Below are positions 46,259 through 55,096 of a stretch of 64,000 nt of DNA, in pieces (the first letter of the stretch is position 1; every line of letters starts with the position of its first letter). The position numbers and the translations under genes are program-made. The notes under the pieces were generated by a model, which was given only the letters and a program-made list of their open reading frames with translations, was not told where the DNA came from and did not search any database. The DNA is taken from assembly GCF_001641085.1 (NCBI RefSeq), contig NZ_LXIE01000001.1, forward strand, positions 248,001 to 312,000, written 5' to 3'. Source of the stretch: Aequorivita soesokkakensis. Lineage in GTDB: Bacteria; Bacteroidota; Bacteroidia; Flavobacteriales; Flavobacteriaceae.

Positions 46259-46310
46259 AATAAAAAAAGGGAACCAAATTGGTTCCCTTTTTAAATATAT
46301 TATAGTTTGA
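46259..46310. repeat. 52-bp direct repeat containing a terminator (copy 2)
   Basis: Identical to 45782-45833. This copy lies 3 bp from the stop of the small gene on the minus strand and provides a perfect T run in that direction. Confidence 0.9.
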
Positions 46311-46313
46311 AAT

Positions 46314-46487
46314 TTACGATTTCAATTCGTTCTTTTTCTTTGCCTCACGCTTCATTTTCCAGCTTTCATATAGCGAACCGCCAATCCAATAAGGAAGAAT
46401 GCTTACCAAGAAAATCATTAACCAAAATCCTAAAGTAAGAATCATTAAAAATGCAAGAAATCCTAAATATTGTTCAAAAGTAAACAT
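46314..46487 (-). CDS. 57-residue single-pass membrane protein
   Basis: An ATG-initiated ORF of 57 residues with a long hydrophobic segment (YLGFLAFLMILTLGFWLMIFLVSILPYWI) and a basic C terminus (WKMKREAKKKNELKS). A terminator follows directly on its strand, and a flavobacterial promoter for fumC lies on the other side. The amphipathic ending and normal base composition support a real gene. The function is unknown. Confidence 0.6.
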   Translation of the reverse strand: MFTFEQYLGFLAFLMILTLGFWLMIFLVSILPYWIGGSLYESWKMKREAKKKNELKS

Positions 46488-46589
46488 GATGTGGCGTTTT
46501 TAAATTGATGGTTCAAAGATAAAAGGTTTTTTTGAGAAACGACAACAAAACTTTTTGATTTATTCACAACAAATAAACAGCCGCGCGGG

Positions 46590-46620
46590 TTGAACAACTT
46601 TTCACTTTTCGCTACCTTTG
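46590..46620 (+). promoter_or_regulatory. Flavobacterial promoter TTG-N20-TACCTTTG for fumC
   Basis: TTG at 46590 and TACCTTTG at 46613-46620 with a 20-bp spacer. Transcription should start near 46626, leaving an approximately 88-nt leader before the fumC ATG. Confidence 0.65.
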
Positions 46621-46713
46621 CCTTCGCGCTCCGAAGCTTCAGCGAAGGAGTACTAAAAAAGTTCCGAAGCCATGGCTAAGGAATGTAATTAATTCAAAAT
46701 AAACCATTTCACA
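46621..46713 (+). promoter_or_regulatory. Structured fumC leader with hairpins and a 6-codon uORF
   Basis: CCTTCGC (46621) pairs with GCGAAGG (46642-46648), and TTCCGAAGCCATGGCTAAGGAA (46662-46683, 22 nt) is a near-palindrome. The second hairpin contains an ATG that opens a 6-codon reading frame ending in TAA at 46690-46692. Whether either affects translation is unknown. Confidence 0.35.
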
Positions 46714-48099
46714 ATGCAATATAGAATAGAAAAAGACACCATGGGCGAGGTAAAAGTACCTGCCGACAAACTGTGGGGCGCCCAAACGGAGCGTTCTTTT
46801 GAAAATTTTAAAATCGGTCCAAAAGCTTCCATGCCGTTGGAAATAATTCATGGCTTTGCTTATTTGAAGAAAGCTGCAGCATACACAAACTGTGAACTTG
46901 GCGTTCTTTCCGAAGAGAAAAGAGATTTGATAGCCAAGGTTTGTGATGAAATTTTAGATGGAAAACACGACGACCAATTTCCACTTGTGATTTGGCAAAC
47001 TGGAAGCGGTACCCAAAGCAATATGAACGTAAATGAAGTAATTGCAAATCGTGCGCACCAAATTGCAGGAAAAACGATTGGTGAAGGCGAAAAAACATTG
47101 CAACCAAATGATGATGTTAACAAAAGTCAATCCTCAAACGATACTTTCCCAACAGGAATGCATATTGCAGCCTATAAAAAATTGATTGAAACTACGCTTC
47201 CCGGCGTTGAACAACTTCAGAAAACGCTTTCAAAAAAAGCGGAGGATTTTAAAAGTGTTGTAAAAATAGGCCGTACCCATTTTATGGACGCCACTCCCCT
47301 AACCCTCGGGCAGGAATTTAGCGGTTATGCCGCTCAACTTGAGTACGGAATTAAAGCTTTAAAAAACACACTTCCACATTTGGCGGAGCTCGCTTTGGGC
47401 GGAACTGCCGTTGGAACGGGTTTAAATACCCCAAAAGGATACGACGTAAAAGTTGCCGAATACATTGCAAAATTCACAGAATTGCCTTTTGTAACTGCAA
47501 AAAATAAGTTTGAAGCCCTGGCGGCACACGATGCATTGGTTGAAAGTCACGGCGCTTTGAAGCAGTTGTCGGTTTCATTGAACAAAATTGCAAACGATGT
47601 GCGCATGCTTTCCAGCGGTCCACGCAGTGGAATTGGAGAAATCAATATTCCAGCAAACGAACCTGGATCATCAATTATGCCCGGAAAAGTAAATCCAACG
47701 CAATGTGAGGCGTTGACGATGGTTTGTGCCCAAGTAATAGGAAACGATATGGCGATTGCGGTTGGCGGAATGCAGGGGCAATTTGAATTAAACGTTTTTA
47801 AGCCAGTAATGGCTGCCAATTTCCTTCAATCCGCACAATTGATTGGTGATGCCTGTGTTTCGTTTGATGTGCATTGTGCACAGGGAATTGAACCTAATTA
47901 TGAAGTAATCAAAAAGCAATTGAACAACAGTTTGATGCTCGTTACGGCCTTGAATCCAAAAATAGGTTATTACAAAGCTGCGGAAATTGCAAACACAGCC
48001 CATAAAAATGGAACTACTCTAAAAGAGGAAGCAGTAAACCTTGGTTATTTAACTGCGGAAGAGTTTGATGAATGGGTTAAACCGGAAGATATGATCTAA
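46714..48099 (+). CDS. fumC: Class II fumarate hydratase
   Basis: A 461-residue fumarase of the TCA cycle (fumarate to malate, Fe-independent, cytoplasmic tetramer). Signatures are [34 protein letters not shown], the substrate-binding [13 protein letters not shown] and the [15 protein letters not shown] loop of the fumarase/aspartase superfamily. Length is normal. The leader is unusually long and structured. Confidence 0.97.
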   Translation: MQYRIEKDTMGEVKVPADKLWGAQTERSFENFKIGPKASMPLEIIHGFAYLKKAAAYTNCELGVLSEEKRDLIAKVCDEILDGKHDDQFPLVIWQTGSGTQSNMNVNEVIANRAHQIAGKTIGEGEKTLQPNDDVNKSQSSNDTFPTGMHIAAYKKLIETTLPGVEQLQKTLSKKAEDFKSVVKIGRTHFMDATPLTLGQEFSGYAAQLEYGIKALKNTLPHLAELALGGTAVGTGLNTPKGYDVKVAEYIAKFTELPFVTAKNKFEALAAHDALVESHGALKQLSVSLNKIANDVRMLSSGPRSGIGEINIPANEPGSSIMPGKVNPTQCEALTMVCAQVIGNDMAIAVGGMQGQFELNVFKPVMAANFLQSAQLIGDACVSFDVHCAQGIEPNYEVIKKQLNNSLMLVTALNPKIGYYKAAEIANTAHKNGTTLKEEAVNLGYLTAEEFDEWVKPEDMI

Positions 48100-48128
48100 G
48101 GATTTTAGATTGAAGATTCAATTTTAGA

Positions 48129-48174
48129 CCACGAATTCACGAATATTTTTAAATAATAATTCGTGAATTCGTGG
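48129..48174. terminator. Perfect hairpin between convergent fumC and ccsA genes
   Basis: CCACGAATTCACGAAT and ATTCGTGAATTCGTGG form a perfect 16-bp stem around a 14-nt loop, flanked by A and T runs. It is related in sequence to the hairpin at 31032-31078. Confidence 0.8.
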
Positions 48175-48183
48175 TTTTAAATT

Positions 48184-51100
48184 TTATGCTTTTGATTTCT
48201 TTTTCTTCCCGTAAAACTTTTTATACCTAAAATAGGCCACGGTACTCAACAGAACAGCAAAGGCCGTGATATACCAAACAAAAGTTGGTGTTGCCGGCGC
48301 ATCGCCACTGGCATAGGAATGCAATCCACTTAAATAGAAATTCACTCCAAAATAAGTCATCATAATTGAAGCGTAAGCAAACAGAGCAAAAACATTAAAA
48401 GTCCAACGCCCGCGAAGTCCGGGAACCAATCTTGCGTGTATTACAAAGGCGTAAATCATAATACTAATCAAAGCCCAAGTTTCCTTTGGATCCCAGCCCC
48501 AATAACGGCCCCAACTCTCGTTGGCCCATTGTCCACCCAAAAAGTTTCCAATAGTAAGCATTACCAAACCAACCGTCAGCGCCATTTCGGTTACAACTGC
48601 AAGTTCACTGATATTGATTTCCATGTTTTTGTAGTTTCCTTTGGTGGTAAAAATCATCAAAAACAAAGAGGTTGCGGCTAAAATCATTCCTAAAGTGAAA
48701 GGTCCATAACTGCCCACAATTACGGCAACGTGTATCATCAACCAATAACTATCCAAAACAGGCTGCAGGTTTGCAATTGAAGGGTCCAACCAGTTTTCGT
48801 GAGCAACCCAAAGGATGATTGCGCCCACAAAAGCGGTGGAAGCAACGGTTAAATCGCTTCGTCTTCCAAAAGCCAATCCGAAAAAGACTGTTGCCCAAGC
48901 TACATATACAACAGATTCATAAGCATCACTCCACGGCGCGTGGCCGCTTACGTACCAACGTAAAGCCAAACCAAGAGTCATTACCGCAAAGAAAACCCAC
49001 ATAATGATTTTTGATGTTTTTATAAGGGTGCGAAGTATTTTTCGATCCTTGAAAAGTTGTGCGATAATAAAGATGAACATCAAAACCCCAAACACAGCAA
49101 AATATTTGTACAATCTGTTGAAAATATCGGCTCTGTTGTAAATTGTTTCTGCGCGCAGTTTGCTTTCGGAAGGCATTACTTCAGCACCATATTTTTTTTG
49201 AAAATTCGTGATGCTTTCCAAAAATTCATCTGCTTGGGTATAATCGCCACTTTCTCGTGCTTTTTTCAAACTGTCAAAATATAACGGAAGAATATTTTTG
49301 GCATACAGTGAATCCATTCCCTTCAAATTCGCTTCATTCAATTCAGGATACGAAACCCATTTGTTGCCCTCATCATCTGGAATTGGAAATATTTTCAGAA
49401 TACTTCCGCTTAATGCGGCATTCAGCAATGAAAAGTTTTCGTGTGCCTTAATAAAATCTTTTTGAAATTGGTTCGGATTTGTAGTTCGTGTGGCTGCTTC
49501 CAGATAAGGCTCCAATTTATAGTTTCCTCTTTCATCAAAAAGATCCAATAGTGCAATGTCTTTCTGTCCCTCGGGAACTCCAGCAACGTGGCGGATACTG
49601 TCATTTCCTCGTTTTAGGGCAATTAACGGTACTTCCACCCAAAGTCTTGGAAATTCAGTCATCGAAATAAAAACCTGATTAGCATCCAAGCCTTCGTAAT
49701 TATCGCTACGGCTTATTTTTCGTAAAAGCTCGCTAGCGAAAGTGTTGATAGGCTTCATCCGCCCATTGTCCTGTATTATTAAATGTCCAAACTTGGCCGC
49801 GTGTTCTTTGCTCACGGCATTCACTTTTATCAGCGAATCTATTTGTTGTTTCGGAACAGAAGTATGCGCTGATGGTTGTGGTTGTTGTGCAATTCCCGAA
49901 AGGGAGAAAAGCAATACCAAAATAGTAATCATACTTTTTTTCTTGCGCTTTATACGGTTAAGGATTTCTTCAAGTTTTCCAAAACGGCTGTGTTTGCTGA
50001 AAAGAATTGCCATTAACCCTAAATAAAGAAGAAAATAACCTATATAAGTAATCCAAGTGCCCCACCAATCGTGGTTTACGGAAAGAATAGTTCCTCCTTC
50101 ATCGGGATCAAATCCAGCCTGAAAAAAACGATAGCCTTTGTGGTCCAAAACATTGTTCATAAAAATGTCGGCATCAAAATGGGTTTTATCGGTATCTATA
50201 ACCGTTACTTTACTTTTAAAGGAAGAATAGCCTTTTTCGGTGCCGGGATATTTTGTAGCTATAAAATCATTGAGCGTTAAGCTGAAGGGAATATCAATTT
50301 TTTCGGAACCATAGCTCAAGTAAACTTTCAGTCCAGCAATTTCAACTTTTTCAGGATCTGGGGCTGTTCCTTTTCCGCCGAGCAACTCAACGGTTTTGGT
50401 TTCATCTTTCGAGGAAACTTCCAAAATCAAAGCATCTTGATTGGCTGGTTCGCCTGCTCCCGCTTTAACTACGCCATATTTTCCTTTTGTAACGGTTTCT
50501 GGAATAACAAAAGAAATGCCGCCCATTCTGTATAAAGAGCGTAAGTTAAAAGGTTGAATGCTATCTGCAACCACTTCGCCCTGCTTTTGGTCTGCCATAC
50601 GCATGTAGTTTCCTTCAAAGGGACTTGAAATGGTATAGACTCCATCTTCGGAAAAGCCAATGTTTATGGCACCTTGAGTGGGATTATTTATTGCAAAGAT
50701 TATATTGTGAATTTCGGAAACTTCCCCCACTTTTACCCAATGATCGTGACGTTCGCCATCACCAGCTTCCACTATTTTTAAATATTCCTCACCATCTTCA
50801 CTTGGTATTAAACCTTCCTTTGCCCCATTAATAAAATCCTTGTATTTAATGGTAACGGGCTGCTCGTTATAATCTGTTTCAATGCTGAAATCATTGTTCA
50901 ACTTTTCGGAAAGCCTAAGTTTTTTAGGTTTTAATGGTCGTCTTTGCTGTACGCCATCAATCATATAATCGCCATCTATAAAAACATCGAGATAGGTTTG
51001 ATCTGAAAGGATGGAATTTTCTGTCTGTCCCTCGCGGATGTGCATTACGCCTTCAAACCCAATATAGCGGGTTACAAAAGCGCCAACAATAATTAAAATG

Positions 51101-51366
51101 AAAGCCAAGTGCAGCGTCAATGAAGCCCACATTTTGCGTTTGTGAAGATTGTATCGGAAAATATTTCCCGCAAAATTGATCACAAAAAGCAACATTATTG
51201 CCTCAAACCACCAAGCGTTATAGATCAGCTCTCTAGTGTAAGGTGTTGGCGGACTTTGTGAATCTGCGTCCAAAAAGGTTCCGGCAGCCATAGCGACTGC
51301 AAAAACGATGAATAAAACGGCGGTTAAACGGGTGGAGAAAAGAACGGAAGCAATCTTTTTTTGCAT
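48184..51366 (-). CDS. ccsA: Cytochrome c biogenesis ResB-CcsA fusion
   Basis: A 1060-residue inner-membrane protein of system II cytochrome c maturation, which exports haem and attaches it to apocytochromes. The N-terminal half is ResB/CcsB-like: helices near 15-35, 50-70 and 80-100, a large periplasmic domain, and a helix at about 445. The C-terminal half is CcsA-like with the tryptophan-rich haem-handling motif WANESWGRYWGWDPKETWAL (about residues 950-970) and many helices. The Bacteroidota fusion of both parts in one chain is normal for the phylum. It follows the haemoglobin gene after 74 bp. Confidence 0.93.
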   Translation of the reverse strand: MQKKIASVLFSTRLTAVLFIVFAVAMAAGTFLDADSQSPPTPYTRELIYNAWWFEAIMLLFVINFAGNIFRYNLHKRKMWASLTLHLAFILIIVGAFVTRYIGFEGVMHIREGQTENSILSDQTYLDVFIDGDYMIDGVQQRRPLKPKKLRLSEKLNNDFSIETDYNEQPVTIKYKDFINGAKEGLIPSEDGEEYLKIVEAGDGERHDHWVKVGEVSEIHNIIFAINNPTQGAINIGFSEDGVYTISSPFEGNYMRMADQKQGEVVADSIQPFNLRSLYRMGGISFVIPETVTKGKYGVVKAGAGEPANQDALILEVSSKDETKTVELLGGKGTAPDPEKVEIAGLKVYLSYGSEKIDIPFSLTLNDFIATKYPGTEKGYSSFKSKVTVIDTDKTHFDADIFMNNVLDHKGYRFFQAGFDPDEGGTILSVNHDWWGTWITYIGYFLLYLGLMAILFSKHSRFGKLEEILNRIKRKKKSMITILVLLFSLSGIAQQPQPSAHTSVPKQQIDSLIKVNAVSKEHAAKFGHLIIQDNGRMKPINTFASELLRKISRSDNYEGLDANQVFISMTEFPRLWVEVPLIALKRGNDSIRHVAGVPEGQKDIALLDLFDERGNYKLEPYLEAATRTTNPNQFQKDFIKAHENFSLLNAALSGSILKIFPIPDDEGNKWVSYPELNEANLKGMDSLYAKNILPLYFDSLKKARESGDYTQADEFLESITNFQKKYGAEVMPSESKLRAETIYNRADIFNRLYKYFAVFGVLMFIFIIAQLFKDRKILRTLIKTSKIIMWVFFAVMTLGLALRWYVSGHAPWSDAYESVVYVAWATVFFGLAFGRRSDLTVASTAFVGAIILWVAHENWLDPSIANLQPVLDSYWLMIHVAVIVGSYGPFTLGMILAATSLFLMIFTTKGNYKNMEINISELAVVTEMALTVGLVMLTIGNFLGGQWANESWGRYWGWDPKETWALISIMIYAFVIHARLVPGLRGRWTFNVFALFAYASIMMTYFGVNFYLSGLHSYASGDAPATPTFVWYITAFAVLLSTVAYFRYKKFYGKKKKSKA

Positions 51367-51440
51367 TACAGGAAATTTTGGCGCAAAAATAAGGAATCGC
51401 GCCCATTTAAGCTACTGAAATCTGTTAACTATTACTTCTT

Positions 51441-51836
51441 TTACGTTCTTTCATTTCGGGCATTGTGAATATTCAAATGCATAAAAGTCGCCATATTTCT
51501 GGCTCGGTTTATCGCAATCTGTGCTGTTTCACCTTCAAAAAGTTCGTTTATGGTCTCCAACCAAAGATTTATCCAAGTGCCAAAGTGAAGTTCGTTGATG
51601 GTATTTCCACATTTTTTATCCACTTCAACGTGTGTGTGCAGCGGATTTCCGAAGTATTTGCGCTCAAAGAAAAGATTGGTTTCCCAAAAATCCGTAAGTA
51701 ACTCAAGGTGGGTTTCCCAATCGGTAATTATTCCATTGAAAATAGGCCCGAGAAGTGCGTCTTTCCTTATTTTTGAATAGAACGTATTTACAAGCAAAGA
51801 CACATCTTCACGGGATTCTATTTTCTTTTTGGACAT
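51441..51836 (-). CDS. Group III truncated haemoglobin
   Basis: A 131-residue truncated globin. The proximal His is expected in HLELLTDFWETNLF or in the downstream HTHVEV segment. The group III pattern includes YFGNPLHTHVEV and FGTWINLWLETINELFEGE. Such globins bind O2, NO or CO in the cytoplasm; group III members are linked to NO or microaerobic metabolism. The start is 5 bp from the stop of the upstream membrane protein, so both are in one operon that faces a Crp/Fnr regulator. Confidence 0.87.
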   Translation of the reverse strand: MSKKKIESREDVSLLVNTFYSKIRKDALLGPIFNGIITDWETHLELLTDFWETNLFFERKYFGNPLHTHVEVDKKCGNTINELHFGTWINLWLETINELFEGETAQIAINRARNMATFMHLNIHNARNERT

Positions 51837-51840
51837 TTTT

Positions 51841-52128
51841 TTATAGCAAAGTTATTAAAATCAACAATAGGTTTGCAACCAAACTAACCGCAAGCAACCA
51901 AAAAGCAATTTTTTTGTTGGAACCTGCAAGTAAAGCGGCATTGTAGCCCATACATAGGGAAACACAGAGGGTCAATTCAATTCCTGAAATAATGCCCGTA
52001 CCCTGCGCCAAAATAGTCATTGCAGCTATGGAACCGATGCAACTGTTCAAAATAATTGTAAGCGGAATGTACATATAATAATCGTTCACAAATTCTTCTT
52101 GCAATGATTTTATTGATAGTGATTTCAT
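51841..52128 (-). CDS. Small membrane protein in globin operon
   Basis: A 95-residue protein starting at the ATG at 52128. The longer frame would run into the divergent regulator. It has about three membrane helices (YIPLTIILNSCIGSIAAMTILA; LTLCVSLCMGYNAALLAG; IAFWLLAVSLVANLLLILI). It is the first gene of the unit with the truncated haemoglobin. A role in NO, oxygen or redox response is inferred from context only. Confidence 0.7.
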   Translation of the reverse strand: MKSLSIKSLQEEFVNDYYMYIPLTIILNSCIGSIAAMTILAQGTGIISGIELTLCVSLCMGYNAALLAGSNKKIAFWLLAVSLVANLLLILITLL

Positions 52129-52185
52129 AATATAATAGTGTTTTGTTTTTAATGGTGTAAATTTACAACCCCTAACAGGCCCTAT

Positions 52186-52205
52186 TTTATGAGGCAAATC
52201 ATAAA
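52186..52205. promoter_or_regulatory. Crp/Fnr-type palindrome TTTATGA-N6-TCATAAA
   Basis: A perfect 7-bp inverted repeat with a 6-bp spacer, the spacing of Crp (TGTGA-N6-TCACA) and Fnr (TTGA-N6-TCAA) sites. It ends 4 bp before the ATG of the Crp/Fnr regulator and lies about 60 bp upstream of the divergent membrane-protein gene. This fits auto-repression plus control of the globin unit. Confidence 0.65.
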
Positions 52206-52208
52206 CCC

Positions 52209-52796
52209 ATGATTCCTGAAAATTTATTGTTGGAGTACGGCGCAACCCTTGAAAATATAGATGTTTCCGAAGTTATTATTTCTGAAAAAAAACGTGCCGA
52301 TTTCTATTTTCAGATAAAAACAGGGGAAGTGAAAATGTTCAACCTGAATGAAAACGGAAAGGAATTTGTGCAGGGAATTTTTTACGATGGCGAAAGTTTT
52401 GGCGAGCCGCCGCTTTTTGCAGATTTTAAATATCCAGCTTCCGCTTCGGCCGTAAAAGCTACTGAACTTTTCAAATTGTCAAAATCAAAATTATTTGAAC
52501 TGCTCACCAACAACCCAGAGATAAATTTAAAATTCACAAAAGCATTTGCAAAAAGGCTTTATTACAAAGCCACGATTTTAAAGGAAATCTCCGTACATCC
52601 GCCGGAACATCGCATTCTTGCCCTGATAGATTTTTTAAAAAACAGATACGGTTCCGAAGAACTTTTCCAGGTAGAACTCACCCGGCAACAGATTGCAGAT
52701 TTAACCGGACAGCGGGTAGAAACCGTAATCCGTGCCATAAAACAATTGGAACAGGACGGCGAAATAAAACTTATAAAACATAAAGTGTTTCGCTAA
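52209..52796 (+). CDS. Crp/Fnr-family transcription regulator
   Basis: A 195-residue regulator. The cyclic-nucleotide-binding fold (about 20-120) contains DGESFGEPPLFADFKYPASA, and the C-terminal winged helix has the helix-turn-helix LTRQQIADLTGQRVETVIRAIKQL. No Fnr-type Cys cluster is visible at the N terminus, so it does not carry an Fnr iron-sulfur site. It probably responds to another signal, possibly NO through a different mechanism. The divergent globin/membrane-protein operon is the likely target. Confidence 0.9.
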   Translation: MIPENLLLEYGATLENIDVSEVIISEKKRADFYFQIKTGEVKMFNLNENGKEFVQGIFYDGESFGEPPLFADFKYPASASAVKATELFKLSKSKLFELLTNNPEINLKFTKAFAKRLYYKATILKEISVHPPEHRILALIDFLKNRYGSEELFQVELTRQQIADLTGQRVETVIRAIKQLEQDGEIKLIKHKVFR

Positions 52797-52825
52797 CAAT
52801 TTTCAAAAAACGTTAACTTCGCACT

Positions 52826-53590
52826 ATGATAAATGTGGTTTTTTTAGGGTTTGGAAATGTGAACAGTAATTTGTTCAAAACTTTAAATAATCGTAACGAA
52901 ATAACTGTAAAACAGATTTTTAACAGAAATTATATAAAAATGATTTCGCCTTTTGAAAATGTACCTTTTACAGATGATGTTTCAAAAATTAAAGAAGCGG
53001 ATATTTACATTATAGGAATCCCCGACGATGCAATTTCCACGTTTTCAGAAAGCCTACCTTTTCAAAATAAGTTGGTTGTCCACACCTCCGGTGGCGTTTC
53101 AATGGGTGCGCTTTCAAACAACAATAGACGCGGAATTTTTTATCCGTTGCAAACCTTTTCAAAGGAACGTTCATTGGATTTCAAAAAAATTCCAATTTGC
53201 ATTGAGGCCGAAAACAAAAAGGATTTGGAAATGTTGCGGAAATTGGGAGAAACCATTTCGGAAAACGTAGTGGAAATTTCTTCCGAAAAAAGAGCAAAAC
53301 TACATTTGGCAGCGGTTTTTGTGAATAATTTTACCAATTATTTATATCAAATTAGCAGTGAAATTTTGGAAGAAGAAGATTTGCCGTTCGATTTGCTAAA
53401 ACCCCTTATTTTAGAAACTGCTTCCAAAATTGAAAATCTTTCACCAGAAAAAGCACAGACTGGACCGGCAATACGTAACGATGCAAAAACCATTGAAAAA
53501 CATTTACATTTGCTGGAAAATAGTCGCTACAGAAAGCTATACGAATTGTTTACAGAAGAGTTAAAGCAGAGTTATGGAAAAAAGCTATAA
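52826..53590 (+). CDS. Rossmann-fold and DUF2520 protein
   Basis: A 254-residue protein. The N-terminal Rossmann fold (INVVFLGFGNVNSNLF, a GxGxxN-type loop at about residue 9) is followed by VHTSGGVSMGAL, and the C-terminal DUF2520 domain is helical (KLHLAAVFVNNFTNYLY; LSPEKAQTGPAIRNDAKTIEKHL). The arrangement resembles NADP-dependent reductases such as pyrroline-5-carboxylate reductase and ketopantoate reductase. The substrate is unknown. It overlaps the next gene by 17 bp. Confidence 0.85.
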   Translation: MINVVFLGFGNVNSNLFKTLNNRNEITVKQIFNRNYIKMISPFENVPFTDDVSKIKEADIYIIGIPDDAISTFSESLPFQNKLVVHTSGGVSMGALSNNNRRGIFYPLQTFSKERSLDFKKIPICIEAENKKDLEMLRKLGETISENVVEISSEKRAKLHLAAVFVNNFTNYLYQISSEILEEEDLPFDLLKPLILETASKIENLSPEKAQTGPAIRNDAKTIEKHLHLLENSRYRKLYELFTEELKQSYGKKL

Positions 53591-54107
53591 AGAATACCTA
53601 AAACACATCAGTGCATTTATTTTTGACATTGACGGTGTTTTAACTAACGGCACGATACAAGTGAACACCCAAGGCGAAATGTTCCGAACAATGAATATTA
53701 GGGATGGCTACGGAATTAAAACCGCGGTGGAACAGGGTTTTAAAGTGTGTGTGATTTCTGGCGGAACTAACGAGGGCGTACGTGTTCGTTTGCAAAATTT
53801 AGGGATAAAGGACGTTTTTTTGGGCGCCCACCACAAAACCAAAATCTTGGAAGATTATTTGAAAGAGAATAATCTTAAAAGAGAAAACATTCTCTATATG
53901 GGTGATGACCTTCCCGATTATGAGGTTATGCAGAAAGTTGGTCTTCCCGCCTGCCCTCAGGATGCCGTGCAGGAAATTAAAGCTATTTCAAAATACGTTT
54001 CGCACAAAAAAGGCGGAAAAGGCTGCGTTCGCGACGTGATTGAACAAGTGCTGAAAGTACAGGGAAAGTGGATGGCAACAAACGCTGTGAGCGCTAAATT
54101 CGATTAA
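53574..54107 (+). CDS. KdsC-like HAD phosphatase
   Basis: A 177-residue HAD-family phosphatase of the KDO-8-phosphate phosphatase type. The nucleophile motif is FIFDIDGVLTNG (about residue 18), followed by MNIRDGYGIKTAVEQG, the Lys of motif III in GAHHKTKIL, and MGDDLPDYEVM as motif IV. It is small and capless, which fits a tetrameric KdsC that makes KDO for lipopolysaccharide. Its start overlaps the end of the DUF2520 gene, so they are co-translated. Confidence 0.85.
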   Translation: MEKSYKEYLKHISAFIFDIDGVLTNGTIQVNTQGEMFRTMNIRDGYGIKTAVEQGFKVCVISGGTNEGVRVRLQNLGIKDVFLGAHHKTKILEDYLKENNLKRENILYMGDDLPDYEVMQKVGLPACPQDAVQEIKAISKYVSHKKGGKGCVRDVIEQVLKVQGKWMATNAVSAKFD

Positions 54108-54140
54108 GTTTCAAAGTAGCTAAAACGAAAACCAAAAACC

Positions 54141-55049
54141 TTGAACTATTTAAACCTTTTTCGCTACCAAAATTTACTCTTCATTGCCCTTGTGCAGATT
54201 TTCATCAAGTATGGCCTTTTCCGTCCTCTTGGTATTGATACAACTTTAAACGCCTTTAACTTCACATTGCTCGTTGTTGCTACGCTTTGCATCGCCGCAG
54301 CGGGAAACATCATCAACGATATTTATGATGTGGAAATTGACAAAATAAACAAACCCAACAAAGTATTGATCGGCAAAAAAGTTTCTGAAAGAACTGCAAA
54401 TCGGCTTTTCATTATTTTAAATATCCTTGGGGTTGCAATAGGGTTTTATCTTTCAAATAGCATCGGAAAACCAGGATTTGCGGCACTTTTCATCGTGTTT
54501 TCCGCATTGCTTTATTTATACGCTTCCTATTTAAAAGGAATGTTGCTGATAGGCAACGTCTTAATCTCGGTATTGGTGGCTATGAGCCTTGTTATTGTAG
54601 CACTTTTTGATCTCCTTCCGGCAATTACTCCCGAAAACCAAGCTTCACAATCGGCGGTTTTCAAAATTGTTTTGCATTATTCCCTGTTTGCGTTTTTTAT
54701 TAATCTAATCCGTGAAATTGTAAAAGATTTACAAGATATAAACGGCGATAAAAAAGGCGGAATGAACACATTGGCAATTGCCCTGGGCAGAAAAAGAACG
54801 ATAACAATAGTTTTCCTTTTGGCAGTTTTTATGGTTGTAGCCGTTGTTTTTTATATGTATGAGCATATTTACAACCAACAATATTTACTGCTTTATTTTC
54901 TATTTGCCATTGTGGCGCCACTGCTTTATTTTTGTTTAAAATCTTGGTCTGCAGAGACAGCGAAAGAATTTGCCTTTCTTTCAAGATTATTGAAAGTCAT
55001 AATGTTTTTGGGCATTTGCTCAATCCCTCTTTTTCATTATCTTTTTTGA
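54141..55049 (+). CDS. UbiA-type prenyltransferase (geranylgeranylglycerol-phosphate type)
   Basis: A 302-residue membrane prenyltransferase with about eight helices. The first Asp-rich motif is NDIYDVEIDKINKPNK (about residue 62) and the second is EIVKDLQDINGDKKGG (about residue 190). The start is TTG and no ATG is available at the right place. It belongs to the UbiA superfamily. In Bacteroidota this branch is usually called geranylgeranylglycerol-phosphate geranylgeranyltransferase, but it could act on a quinone or another isoprenoid acceptor. Confidence 0.85.
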   Translation: MNYLNLFRYQNLLFIALVQIFIKYGLFRPLGIDTTLNAFNFTLLVVATLCIAAAGNIINDIYDVEIDKINKPNKVLIGKKVSERTANRLFIILNILGVAIGFYLSNSIGKPGFAALFIVFSALLYLYASYLKGMLLIGNVLISVLVAMSLVIVALFDLLPAITPENQASQSAVFKIVLHYSLFAFFINLIREIVKDLQDINGDKKGGMNTLAIALGRKRTITIVFLLAVFMVVAVVFYMYEHIYNQQYLLLYFLFAIVAPLLYFCLKSWSAETAKEFAFLSRLLKVIMFLGICSIPLFHYLF

Positions 55050-55096
55050 ACTAAATACAGAAAAGTAAACTTGCAACCTGAAACCTAAACAAAAAA

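Noticed and set aside
52209-52796. Oxygen-sensing Fnr proper
   Set aside because: The N-terminal cysteine cluster needed for the 4Fe-4S sensor is not visible. Only the general Crp/Fnr family is supported.
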